From contig JAIVEQ010000040.1 in NCBI GenBank assembly GCA_023838465.1, forward strand, positions 1 to 35,978: a DNA stretch of 35,978 nt, given 5' to 3'. The stretch is from Candidatus Thiodiazotropha sp. (GTDB taxonomy: Bacteria; Pseudomonadota; Gammaproteobacteria; Chromatiales; Chromatiaceae). The position numbers were made by a program, and so were the translations under genes. This document shows, piece after piece, positions 16,918-24,437 of the stretch (position 1 is the stretch's first letter; each line of letters begins with the position of its first letter). The notes beneath the pieces were generated by a model. The model saw only the letters and a program-made list of their open reading frames with translations. It was not told the origin of the DNA and made no database searches.

Positions 16918-17089
16918 GTAGCAGAAGTCAAAATATTGTCATTTGCATGGATATTGCGCTAAATGACTGTATTTTAACGAAATAGCTATTAGTGTGTCTG
17001 CGCTATACTCGAAACTCAGGAATTTCCATCGGGGACAGTTGTGGTTTGCTGTGGTAGTTTTTCCTATATAGTCGTAGGAGGGTCGTCAG

Positions 17090-17437
17090 ATGACACAGTT
17101 AGACAACCGCAAGTTTGATTTCGATCACCTTCTCAATCTGGCGAAGAGGGATCCGGTACGTTTTGAGGATATGCGACAGGAGGCAATTGATGATTTCATT
17201 GCCACTCTGCCGGTAGACAGGCAACAGCGGATGCGTCAGCTTCAATGGCGTATCGATCAAGAGCGTAGGAACCGCTCTCCTTTAAGTGCATGTCTAAAAA
17301 TCTCCAGCATGATGTGGGAACATATGGTCGGACCACAAGGATTGCTTGGATACCTGCAAGGCGAGGTAGGGGTCAAGGAGGGTCCAATAAGCAAAAAAGG
17401 TATTGTTGTGGATTTCCCTATACAGCCTTCTCGTTGA
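17090..17437 (+). CDS. DUF3135 family protein
   Basis: 115 residues, with a strong AGGAGG eight to nine bases before the ATG. FDFDHLLNLAKRDPVRFEDM, LQWRIDQERRNRSPLSACLK and ISSMMWEHMVGPQGLLGYLQ are the conserved blocks of DUF3135, a small cytosolic gammaproteobacterial family without known function. It has no membrane segment or cysteine pair. It lies just upstream of rpmE, but rpmE has its own promoter starting 8 bp after this stop, so the two are probably separate transcripts. Confidence 0.8.
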   Translation: MTQLDNRKFDFDHLLNLAKRDPVRFEDMRQEAIDDFIATLPVDRQQRMRQLQWRIDQERRNRSPLSACLKISSMMWEHMVGPQGLLGYLQGEVGVKEGPISKKGIVVDFPIQPSR

Positions 17438-17444
17438 TAGAGAC

Positions 17445-17474
17445 TTGACCTTGACGCGCGTCTTGGTATATAAT
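17445..17474 (+). promoter_or_regulatory. sigma-70 promoter of rpmE
   Basis: TTGACC (17445-17450) and TATAAT (17469-17474) are separated by 18 bp, a near-ideal housekeeping promoter. The transcript would start near 17481, giving a leader of about 58 bases before the rpmE ATG. Confidence 0.75.
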
Positions 17475-17538
17475 TCCGCGCTTTCCCTGCCCAAGTGGGT
17501 AGATTGTCTAAGATATCCTTCTCACAAGTGAGTCAGTC

Positions 17539-17742
17539 ATGAAACCGGATATTCATCCTCGTTACGAGGAGATCAAAGTCGTTTGTAGTTGTGGTAACGA
17601 AATCGTTACACGTTCCACCCTGGGTCAGGAAGAGATCCATGTTGAGGTTTGTTCCTCTTGCCACCCTTTCTATACTGGCAAGCAGAAGATCCTCGATACT
17701 GCCGGCCGAGTGGACAAGTTCCGCAAGAAATACAACCGCTAA
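17539..17742 (+). CDS. rpmE: 50S ribosomal protein L31
   Basis: 67 residues. [20 protein letters not shown] and [15 protein letters not shown] are diagnostic of L31. The zinc ligands (Cys16, Cys18, Cys37, Cys40) are present, so this is the C+ zinc-containing paralogue, not the zinc-free YkgM type. GVDKF-type ending ([13 protein letters not shown]) is also typical. It binds the large ribosomal subunit near the central protuberance and helps subunit bridging. It has its own strong promoter and an intrinsic terminator 65 bp after the stop, so it is monocistronic. Confidence 0.96.
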   Translation: MKPDIHPRYEEIKVVCSCGNEIVTRSTLGQEEIHVEVCSSCHPFYTGKQKILDTAGRVDKFRKKYNR

Positions 17743-17807
17743 ATTAACTTCACTGCTGCTGTGTGTCGTCATGGCGCTGCTGGTCGAGATAGCAAAAGTA
17801 TCTAAAA

Positions 17808-17832
17808 GGGCTCCGCAATGCGGGGCCTTTTT
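17808..17832 (+). terminator. intrinsic terminator of rpmE
   Basis: GGCTCCGC (17809-17816) pairs with GCGGGGCC (17820-17827) with one G-U pair around an AAT loop and is followed by five T residues (17828-17832). A textbook Rho-independent terminator. Confidence 0.88.
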
Positions 17833-17840
17833 AATGCTGT

Positions 17841-18110
17841 TGTCCCTCGCTGAGCGCCAAGGAAGGCTGAAAGCCGAGGCGGTTAGTCCCCGGTAGGCGT
17901 GAGGCGAGACTGTAGACCCGTCGTGCCTTGCGCCAGAGGGGATGCAAAGCGAGCATCCGAACACGGCGTCCAGTCATTTGGGAACTGACGGCGGAGTGGT
18001 CACGAGCTTGCGATGTGATCACGTAGTGTCAGTGACCAGGACCGTCCGGGGCACTAATAGGTTGTCAAAGATCGAGTGTCTTTTAGGCCTGGGACGCCTA
18101 AAAGACATCA
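17841..18110. ncRNA. candidate structured RNA or repeat element
   Basis: This GC-rich stretch between the rpmE terminator and the thermonuclease gene has no convincing coding frame but several consistent stems. CTCGC (17846-17850) pairs with GCGAG (17904-17908), continuing as GCGCC (17854-17858) with GGCGT (17896-17900), enclosing GGCT-GAA-AGCC (17865-17875). CGTCGTG (17919-17925) pairs with CACGGCG (17962-17968), enclosing GGATGC/GCATCC (17940-17958). GGTCAC (17998-18003) pairs with GTGACC (18032-18037). GTCTTTTAGGC (18078-18088) pairs with GCCTAAAAGAC (18096-18106). I do not recognise a known RNA class (not 6S, tmRNA or RNase P). It may be a dispersed repeat rather than an RNA gene; strand is undetermined. 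Confidence 0.4.
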
Positions 18111-18131
18111 CGAGATCGAAGACTCACTTGA

Positions 18132-18857
18132 TCCAGCCTATCCCCACTCATCGCCAATGCGGCTTCGTGTACTCCATGCCGTGGAAAACTGTATGAGGTC
18201 AGCAGCGTCTATGATGGCGATACGCTCCACCTGAGGGATGGGCGAACTATTCGTCTGATTGGAATCAACACCCCAGAGCTTGGACGACAGGGTGCCGATG
18301 ATGACCCTGGTGCACAGAGAGCCAAGCATGCGTTAAAGCAACTTGTGGACCTAAGTGACCGGCAGGTCAAAGTGTGTGCGGGAGTTGAGAGACGTGACAG
18401 ATATCGTCGTCAACTTGCTCATCTCTACACCAAGCAAGGCGATAACATCAATCGGCAGCAGATCCAGCTCGGCGTTGGTTACGCAATTGCTGTCCCACCC
18501 AATCTGAAAAATCTTGCCTGTTACGCAACTGCGGAGAATAGGGCCCGTGTGGCGGGTCTGGGAGTCTGGGGTCGGTCAGTACAGGAAGCATCATCATTAC
18601 GTGGGGATGAGACAGGCTTCCATCTGCTCCGCGGTTATATTATCCGGGTTGGTCAGAGTCGCAGTGGTGTATGGTTGAATCTCGAAGGTGGATTAGCGCT
18701 CCGTATAACGTGGGACGACTGGAAGTCTTTTGCAATTGAAGACCCGGACTCACTCCTCTACAGTTTGCTTGAGGTGCGAGGGTGGATCTACCTGCGAAAT
18801 GGGCAACAACGGCTGCGTGTGCGGCATGCCGCTTCGGTCCGCTGGATGGAGAGTTAG
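18132..18857 (+). CDS. thermonuclease (SNase-like) family gene with no visible start codon
   Basis: The frame is open from 18132, just after a TGA at 18129. From about 18180 it encodes a recognisable SNase domain: YEVSSVYDGDTLHLRDGRT, IRLIGINTPELG and DRYRRQLAHLY carry the expected calcium-site Asp residues, the TPE glutamate and the catalytic arginines. ANAASCTPC before it looks like the end of a signal peptide. Yet no ATG, GTG or TTG occurs in frame until GTG 18345, which lies past the DGDT and TPE motifs and would give an inactive fragment. About 85 C-terminal residues follow the nuclease domain (RGYIIRVGQSRSGVWLNL), as in related gammaproteobacterial proteins. It is either a gene that has lost its 5' end, perhaps through the adjacent structured element, or one with a small sequence error. 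Confidence 0.7.
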   Translation, partial: SSLSPLIANAASCTPCRGKLYEVSSVYDGDTLHLRDGRTIRLIGINTPELGRQGADDDPGAQRAKHALKQLVDLSDRQVKVCAGVERRDRYRRQLAHLYTKQGDNINRQQIQLGVGYAIAVPPNLKNLACYATAENRARVAGLGVWGRSVQEASSLRGDETGFHLLRGYIIRVGQSRSGVWLNLEGGLALRITWDDWKSFAIEDPDSLLYSLLEVRGWIYLRNGQQRLRVRHAASVRWMES

Positions 18858-18918
18858 TGTGGTAATTGCCAGCATTTCATACCTCTTCGATCGGCAGTCT
18901 TAATCAGTAGGAGTCTCC

Positions 18919-20043
18919 ATGACTAAACATATCGGTATATTGACTTCAGGTGGTGATAGTCCTGGCCTCAATGCCGCCATTCGCGGTGTTGGGAAGGCGG
19001 CTTCAGGCTTCTACGATATGCAGGTTATCGGTATACGTGACGGTTTTCGGGGTCTGGTCGAGAATCGTACCATGCAACTGGATGGCACCATGCTTTCGGG
19101 AATCCTCACTCGAGGAGGAACTATCCTGGGAACCAGCAGAGATAAGCCCCACCGAATGCATTTCAATGGCAAACGTCAGGATATGACGGATGTCATCGTG
19201 GAAAACTACCAAGCTCACCACCTCGATGCTTTGGTTTGCATTGGAGGTGGGGGTACCCAGAAAAATGCCTTACAGCTGGTGGAAGAGGGATTGAATGTCA
19301 TTACTCTGCCGAAGACCATCGATAACGATGTAGTGCTTACCGACACGACCTTTGGCTTCGATACCGCATTAGGTATCGCCACCGATGCCATTGATCGTCT
19401 GCACAGTACCGCTCACAGTCACCATCGTATTATCGTCGTGGAAATCATGGGTCATCGTGCTGGCTGGTTAGCCTTGGGGTCAGGTGTGGCTGGCGGTGCT
19501 GATGTTATTCTGTTGCCTGAGATACCTTACGATATAGAGCGTGTGGCAGAGGCGATTCGAGGGCGTGCTGCTGGAGGTAAGCCTTTCAGTATTGTTGCAG
19601 TGGCTGAAGGGGCGCTTCCCAAAGGTGATGCTGAGCGATATCAAGGATTGCGTGACCAGAAAAGCAGGGTCTCGGATAAGAAAGAGCGAAAAAAGGTAAA
19701 GGCTGAACTGGCTTCATTTGAGGCTGCCCATGCAAATCATACCGTTACCCTGTCGCGCCAGCTTGAGGAATTGACCGGTCTGGAGTCGCGGGTAACCATC
19801 CTCGGTTATCTGCAACGTGGAGGAACCCCGTCGGCGGCTGATAGGTTACTTGCCACACGTCTGGGAACAGCTTGCGCTGACCTGATTGCTGAAGAAGTTT
19901 TTGGTGTGATGGTGGCGGCACGAGGTGACTTGGCAGTGCCCATTCCCTTGGTTGAAGTGGCCGGCAATAAAAAGCTGGTGCCGCCAGATCACCCATGGGT
20001 GGTCAGCGCAAAACGGGTGGGTACCAGTTTTGGTGATAGTTAG
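18919..20043 (+). CDS. 6-phosphofructokinase, atypical active site
   Basis: 374 residues; AGGAG seven bases upstream. [38 protein letters not shown] and [18 protein letters not shown] identify the PFK family (PfkA superfamily). The phosphoryl donor region reads CIGGGGTQ (109-113): the second position of the usual GGDGS/GGDDT is Gly rather than Asp, while Gly is kept at the position that favours ATP over pyrophosphate. PKTIDND (131-137) has Lys where E. coli ATP-PFK has Gly, as in pyrophosphate and group III enzymes. A charged insert ([18 protein letters not shown]) sits before the C-terminal domain. It phosphorylates fructose 6-phosphate; whether the donor is ATP or pyrophosphate is uncertain. 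Confidence 0.88.
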   Translation: MTKHIGILTSGGDSPGLNAAIRGVGKAASGFYDMQVIGIRDGFRGLVENRTMQLDGTMLSGILTRGGTILGTSRDKPHRMHFNGKRQDMTDVIVENYQAHHLDALVCIGGGGTQKNALQLVEEGLNVITLPKTIDNDVVLTDTTFGFDTALGIATDAIDRLHSTAHSHHRIIVVEIMGHRAGWLALGSGVAGGADVILLPEIPYDIERVAEAIRGRAAGGKPFSIVAVAEGALPKGDAERYQGLRDQKSRVSDKKERKKVKAELASFEAAHANHTVTLSRQLEELTGLESRVTILGYLQRGGTPSAADRLLATRLGTACADLIAEEVFGVMVAARGDLAVPIPLVEVAGNKKLVPPDHPWVVSAKRVGTSFGDS

Positions 20044-20073
20044 TCGTCGCAGGGCCGGCGTTTGCTGAATAGA

Positions 20074-20826
20074 TTAAAACGGTAAAAATTTACCCATGCC
20101 GTTCATTACCGGACTGACCGTATGTGACATTGCACCCACATCCTGGGTCATCACTCCCACATTGCGGTTAAGGTGATTCATGTTGCCATTCATGCCCTTA
20201 ACCTGGGTTGTGATAGCCTGCATATTTCCATTCATCTGGGACATCTGCTGATTCATTTCGGTGACACCACCGGACATTGCATGGGTATCTGTACCGATGG
20301 AGGCGATGTGACCCTGGATTTGATGTATGTCTGTAGACATGCTGGTCATGGAGCGCTCCATGATATGAACAACGTAGAACAGATAGATCAGAGCAACAAT
20401 CGCAATCAGTGTGCCGGGTAGGGAAAACAGCTTAATGCGCTGGATCCTGTAGGATTGCTCCTTTTCGATGGCATCCAGTCTCTCTTGTAACAGCCTCTCC
20501 TTCTCTTCCGCTTCGGAATGGGTCTGCTTGAAGGCCTGGGTCAATCTATCACTGAATTCCTCAATGATCTTCTCCTGGTGATCCTCGCGGACACGGTTGT
20601 CCTTATGGATCTTATCGAAGACCGACTGAAGGCCCTGTAGCAATCCTGGTAATATACGACCATCACTCGACTGTTTAGTCGATTTGGTAGCCGTTTTTGG
20701 TGATGTTTGTGCTGTGGTTTGGGTGGTTTGCCTTTTTTGAGTACTCTTTTTACTGACTTTTGTGGCGCTGGCAGAACGCTTTGCTTTGGCAGGCGCCGCC
20801 TTTTTTTTGCTGGTGTTGTTGGGCAT
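20074..20826 (-). CDS. coiled-coil membrane protein, unknown
   Basis: 250 residues, not recognised. The first 55 residues are a Lys/Ser/Thr/Ala-rich disordered basic tail. Then comes a helical, charged coiled coil (VREDHQEKIIEEFSDRLTQ; ERLLQERLDAIEKEQSYR), one membrane segment at about 137-153 (LPGTLIAIVALIYLFYVV), and a long C-terminal helix whose register repeats Met, Asn and Gly (MSQMNGNMQAITTQVKG, MNGNMNHLNRNVG). The tail beyond the membrane would be periplasmic. Such repeats look like a long oligomeric stalk. It is convergent with the phosphofructokinase gene and carries a strong palindrome just upstream. Confidence 0.7.
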   Translation of the reverse strand: MPNNTSKKKAAPAKAKRSASATKVSKKSTQKRQTTQTTAQTSPKTATKSTKQSSDGRILPGLLQGLQSVFDKIHKDNRVREDHQEKIIEEFSDRLTQAFKQTHSEAEEKERLLQERLDAIEKEQSYRIQRIKLFSLPGTLIAIVALIYLFYVVHIMERSMTSMSTDIHQIQGHIASIGTDTHAMSGGVTEMNQQMSQMNGNMQAITTQVKGMNGNMNHLNRNVGVMTQDVGAMSHTVSPVMNGMGKFLPF

Positions 20827-20850
20827 GGGATTGTACTACTTGAGTTAGAC

Positions 20851-20880
20851 TAAATAAGTTTATTATAAACCGCTTATTTA
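20851..20880 (-). promoter_or_regulatory. nested palindromic operator candidate
   Basis: TAAATAAG (20851-20858) pairs with CTTATTTA (20873-20880), and between them GTTTATTATAAAC (20858-20870) is itself a perfect 6+1+6 palindrome. It lies 25-54 bp upstream of the coiled-coil gene start, where an operator would overlap the promoter. It is AT-rich like Fur-family boxes, but no regulator can be assigned. Confidence 0.45.
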
Positions 20881-21109
20881 TAATTGGATATCTGTCACGC
20901 TTTTTTATTCATTGTCACGGGTGTCCTCTGTGGCTCAGATCAGATAAGCCACTTTAAATTCTTCCTATTGAGGCATACATCTGCCTGATTACCTACCACA
21001 GACAGCTATTGTGTCGTGACAATTAATCATGTTCTGAATTGTTAATACAGGGATTTGCCTATACTTTCAGTGCATTATGATGGAGCCCTGCCCCACCAAT
21101 CATGGCTAA
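20881..21109. other. 229-bp intergenic region
   Basis: Nothing gene-like is visible. It is AT-rich leader/promoter sequence for the coiled-coil gene and the 3' end zone of the hydrolase-TlpA gene. Confidence 0.5.
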
Positions 21110-22351
21110 TTACTGCTCAGCCAGCAGTGCATCGATGACCTGAACCACCTCTTGGTTATCCCAGTTGATAGCACGGTTGGCAGAGTAGCGGATTCGCCCC
21201 TGTCGATCGATGATGAATGAGCTTGGAAAGCTGAAAACCTGCCAAGCCAGGGAGGTCAGCCCATCCCGGTCCATTAATACAGGGAAATCGACTGGAACAT
21301 CCTTGAGAAATGTCTGTACTTCCTGTTCCGTTTCACGGTAGTCGACGGAGACAATATGGAGATCTCGATCTTTAAAATGCGCCTTAAGGCGATTCAGTGA
21401 AGGGATCTCTTCGACGCAGGGTGGGCACCAGGAGGCCCAGAAGTTGAGCAGGATAACCTTGCCGTGAAGTGAACGGGTATTCAAACGTCGACCCTGACTG
21501 TCAGTGAGGTCTACTTCGGGGGCTTGTTTTCTCTCATTATCGCGGACTAGGGTATGGATTGTACCGGCAGGAACGCTATCCTTGGGGAGTGGCATGGCTG
21601 AAACAGGTTTAGGATGATGTTCAAGCAACTTGGCCAGTAGACTGATCTGTGCAGGGAGTCGGTTGACTGCCTGCTTGTCCTCTTCAGTATAATCGTCCTC
21701 ACCCATGATGAACCAATCCCTCACATCAGGTACTAGATAGACATAGGCTGGGGAGCCGGCCTGCCATAACGATGACATCACCCTGTTCAGGCGCCAGCGC
21801 TGACTGCCCATTGCAGGTTGATAGATCACCAATGGCAGATTGGTTGCGGTGAGAATAGGATCGAGCTCAGGTGCATCACCGGCGACTGGTGGCGGGCCGA
21901 ACAGGTTTGGATAAAGAAGGATTGCCCCCAGTAGCCGAGAGTCGGGACGCCCTGCCTGCCAATGGTTGACTCCTCGCAGGAGTGGTATAGGCATGCGATC
22001 GTAGCTGACCAGGAGTATGCGCTTATTGCTGCGCTTATGAGCGGCATTCAACACCGCCGCTACGCCCACACCATCCAGAGTGCGTACGGTTTCGCTGGAG
22101 CGGGGAAGAAAGTAGGATTGGAGTAGATCGACGCGCCAGACTTCGATCCCAGCCTGGTTGACTTGACGTAACAGAGTGTCGAACAGGTGCCGAGGTTCAT
22201 CATGATCGACCAGCCAGAGTGTCAGTAGATCACCATCGGCTTCAGCGACCTCGACTTCAATATCGTTGCCATTTTGGTCAGTTATAGAGAGCTCGAGCGC
22301 GGAACAGGTCAGGTTGAACAACAGCAGTGAGATGAAAAGCAGGATGTACAT
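21110..22351 (-). CDS. alpha/beta-hydrolase-like domain fused to TlpA thioredoxin
   Basis: 413 residues from the ATG at 22351; a TTG at 22393 is in frame. MYILLFISLLLFNLTCSA is a signal peptide. Residues about 20-260 resemble a DUF3530-type alpha/beta hydrolase (VLNAAHKRSNKRILLVSYDRM; LLGAILLYPNLFG), but the usual G-x-S-x-G nucleophile elbow reads LVSYDRM, so it is probably not catalytic. The C-terminal 140 residues are a TlpA/ResA thioredoxin: LLNFWASWCPPC with the CPPC pair at 309/312, then VSVDYRETEQEVQTFL and FSFPSSFIIDRQGRIRYSA. It likely reduces disulfides in the periplasm. It is divergent from the dienelactone hydrolase gene across 90 bp. The fusion is unusual. Confidence 0.85.
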   Translation of the reverse strand: MYILLFISLLLFNLTCSALELSITDQNGNDIEVEVAEADGDLLTLWLVDHDEPRHLFDTLLRQVNQAGIEVWRVDLLQSYFLPRSSETVRTLDGVGVAAVLNAAHKRSNKRILLVSYDRMPIPLLRGVNHWQAGRPDSRLLGAILLYPNLFGPPPVAGDAPELDPILTATNLPLVIYQPAMGSQRWRLNRVMSSLWQAGSPAYVYLVPDVRDWFIMGEDDYTEEDKQAVNRLPAQISLLAKLLEHHPKPVSAMPLPKDSVPAGTIHTLVRDNERKQAPEVDLTDSQGRRLNTRSLHGKVILLNFWASWCPPCVEEIPSLNRLKAHFKDRDLHIVSVDYRETEQEVQTFLKDVPVDFPVLMDRDGLTSLAWQVFSFPSSFIIDRQGRIRYSANRAINWDNQEVVQVIDALLAEQ

Positions 22352-22441
22352 GCCGGAGATGTTACCGTTGGTGCATTGCGATGTGTAGAGCAAATATTAG
22401 GTTACCGGGTTAATAATTAGCTGAACAGGAGAAGAGGTGAG

Positions 22442-23230
22442 ATGAACAGGCTTTTAATGATCTTTTTTATGTGTTGTCTTCCCCTTATCACCCATGGCGC
22501 GGTGACTGGCGAGCCGGTGGTGTATCGTCAAGGCGAAACCCAGATGAAAGGCTACCTGGCCTACGATGACGCTGTGCAGGATAAACGGCCGGGTATTCTG
22601 GTGGTGCATGAGTGGTGGGGACACAATGATTATGCCCGTAGTCGTGCAGAACAGCTGGCTGGTATGGGATTTACGGCGCTTGCTGTCGATATGTACGGTG
22701 ATGGTAAACAGGCCGATCATCCAAAAGATGCCGGACGATTTGCCGGAGAGGTAAAGAAGAATATGGATAGTGCAGCCGCACGATTCGAGGCGGCAATGAA
22801 GTTATTGCAATCCCATAAAACCGTGGTCCAGGATGAGATCTCGGCAATCGGTTACTGCTTCGGTGGTGGAATCGTATTGGAGATGGCCAGGCGTGGACTC
22901 GATCTCGATCTGGTCGGTAGTTTTCACGGTAGTCTTCCAACCTCCAGCCCGGCAGCAAAGGGCGTGGTTAAGGCAGAGGTTCTGGTATTCAATGGGGCCG
23001 ACGACCCCTTTGTTAAGGCTGAGCATATCGAGGCCTTCATGTCGGAAATGGATCAGGCGGAAGTGAAATACAGTTTTACAAACTATCCAGGCGCCAAACA
23101 CTCATTTACCAATCCGGGCGCGGATAAGTTCGGTGAAGCCTTCGAGCTACCGTTGCAATACAATCGGGCGGCTGATGAACAGTCTTGGGATGTGCTATCG
23201 AAGGCACTGAAGGCGATCTATGGAGAATGA
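22442..23230 (+). CDS. dienelactone hydrolase family protein, exported
   Basis: 262 residues; GGAG and AGAGGTG lie before the ATG. An N-terminal signal peptide (MNRLLMIFFMCCLPLITHGA) predicts export. The hydrolase fold is clear: GILVVHEWWGHNDYARSRA, the Cys nucleophile elbow AIGYCFGGGIVLEMARRG, the acid Asp in FNGADDPFVKAEH and the catalytic His in YPGAKHSFTNPGADK. The triad is therefore Cys-Asp-His as in dienelactone hydrolases. The substrate of these exported homologues is generally unknown. It is divergent from the hydrolase-TlpA gene and convergent with the CPXCG gene. Confidence 0.92.
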   Translation: MNRLLMIFFMCCLPLITHGAVTGEPVVYRQGETQMKGYLAYDDAVQDKRPGILVVHEWWGHNDYARSRAEQLAGMGFTALAVDMYGDGKQADHPKDAGRFAGEVKKNMDSAAARFEAAMKLLQSHKTVVQDEISAIGYCFGGGIVLEMARRGLDLDLVGSFHGSLPTSSPAAKGVVKAEVLVFNGADDPFVKAEHIEAFMSEMDQAEVKYSFTNYPGAKHSFTNPGADKFGEAFELPLQYNRAADEQSWDVLSKALKAIYGE

Positions 23231-23270
23231 ACATAGGGTCTGCTGATAGACCCTGGTCTAGGATGTTAGG

Positions 23271-23474
23271 TTAGTCATCTTCACGTTTTGCCACAACCTT
23301 GAGTATCTGTGCATCACTGTAGGTGATTTCTAAAGTGAGTGGTCGGCAGCAGACTGAGCAGTCCTCAATATAGGACTGTATTTCCAGGCTGCAGTCGACC
23401 ACTACTTCGATGGTTTCTCCACAGTAAGGGCAGCCGATGAGGTCGGTTTGCAGCAGGCTCAATCTCTCTGGCAC
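23271..23474 (-). CDS. CPXCG motif cysteine-rich protein
   Basis: 67 residues with two Cys pairs (LIGCPYCGETIEVVVDCS and YIEDCSVCCRPLTLEI), the signature of the CPXCG zinc-ribbon family. GTG at 23474 is the annotated start. TTG at 23462 is equally good: AAGGTG lies nine bases before it and it overlaps the upstream stop as TTGA. The protein overlaps the 3' end of the exported zincin-like gene, so the two are probably translationally coupled. Metal binding is likely; the cellular role is unknown. Confidence 0.85.
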   Translation of the reverse strand: MPERLSLLQTDLIGCPYCGETIEVVVDCSLEIQSYIEDCSVCCRPLTLEITYSDAQILKVVAKREDD

Positions 23475-24238
23475 CTTAGTCGCCGACAGATACTTTCAGC
23501 TCGATTTTTAGCATGGTTTTCCATGTACATGGCGAAGTGTATCTGTTCTGTATCGATGGGGTCCCCCCGTTCTAGAGAGGTGAGTACATCCTCGGGTAAA
23601 TGACGTAGCCAGGATAATACAAAACGCTCACGTCCACCCTGAATCTCGCAGCGTTCAGCATGAGCCAGCTGGTGTAGAAGTTGCATCGACAGGGTGGGTG
23701 ATTGTGGGTCAGTCCAGGCGCTGATTTGACTATTATTGGCACAAAATATCTGCCGGCAATCGGTAAAACAGCCCTTTGAGAGGGCCTTGCTTTGTCCCAA
23801 CTCGATGGTATCCAGATTGAGTCCGGAAAAAAAGATTGAGAGCTTTTTCAATGATACCTTAGGTAGACGAACTGACTGACCAACTTGTTGTCTTTCGATC
23901 TCCTTTATGAGTCTATTGAAATGCTCCAGTATTTGCTGTTTCTTTGCAGTGGCCAGATTGGTTGATGATCTGTTCAGTGTCGGTGGGCGTTCATGACGTA
24001 GATCGCGGCAGGCTGAGAAGGCAGTACCTGGGCTACCCTTAAATTGCTGGATGACCTCAAAGCCCCGTGGGCATTTGTTGCGTGAAACAAAGCAGGGTAA
24101 ACGATTATTTTCACGATAGTCATTGCAGACGGTGACGGCCATCTGGCGATTGCTACGCCGATCAGTGTGAGGGTCTGCATAGCTGTAAAACACAACAAAC
24201 AGACCCAGGCAGAAAAGAGCGATGTGCCAGCGGTGCAT
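23459..24238 (-). CDS. exported protein with degenerate zincin motif
   Basis: 259 residues, AGGAA about nine bases upstream. It begins with a signal peptide (IALFCLGLFVVFYSYA). The N-terminal half carries a cysteine pattern (VCNDYRENNRLPCF, NKCPRGFE, FSACRDLR), the middle is helical, and near the C-terminus SMQLLHQLAHAERCEIQGGR (185-204) looks like the HExxH helix of a zinc peptidase with Gln in place of the catalytic Glu (HQLAH, 189-193). That suggests a metal-binding but inactive protease relative, or an enzyme with an unusual base. I do not recognise a named family. It is co-transcribed with the CPXCG gene, which it overlaps. Confidence 0.7.
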   Translation of the reverse strand: MHRWHIALFCLGLFVVFYSYADPHTDRRSNRQMAVTVCNDYRENNRLPCFVSRNKCPRGFEVIQQFKGSPGTAFSACRDLRHERPPTLNRSSTNLATAKKQQILEHFNRLIKEIERQQVGQSVRLPKVSLKKLSIFFSGLNLDTIELGQSKALSKGCFTDCRQIFCANNSQISAWTDPQSPTLSMQLLHQLAHAERCEIQGGRERFVLSWLRHLPEDVLTSLERGDPIDTEQIHFAMYMENHAKNRAESICRRLRCQRD

Positions 24239-24437
24239 GGTCTGGTTCCTGGGAAAACTAGCTTAGCTATATTGCCCCCACCCTGGCTTGTAGGTAGAGG
24301 GTGGTATCACTACTCAGCATAGACGCTCTAGTTTTTTTTGCACCTTAAACCACTGGCATGCTGCCAAAATAGTATGGGCTGTACTCCATATGACTCAACT
24401 TGTCAGCAGCATTGAGTATTTCACTGGGTTTCTTTGT

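Noticed and set aside
17831..18022. 63-residue minus-strand ORF across the structured region
   Set aside because: Arg/Leu/Ser-rich with no family features; more likely a by-product of a structured or repeated sequence, although recurring copies in other genomes would be worth checking.
18046..18060. Short resemblance of GGCACTAATAGG to the 3' end of 23S rRNA
   Set aside because: The flanks do not match 23S rRNA and no 5S or tRNA follows; a 12-base likeness is chance.
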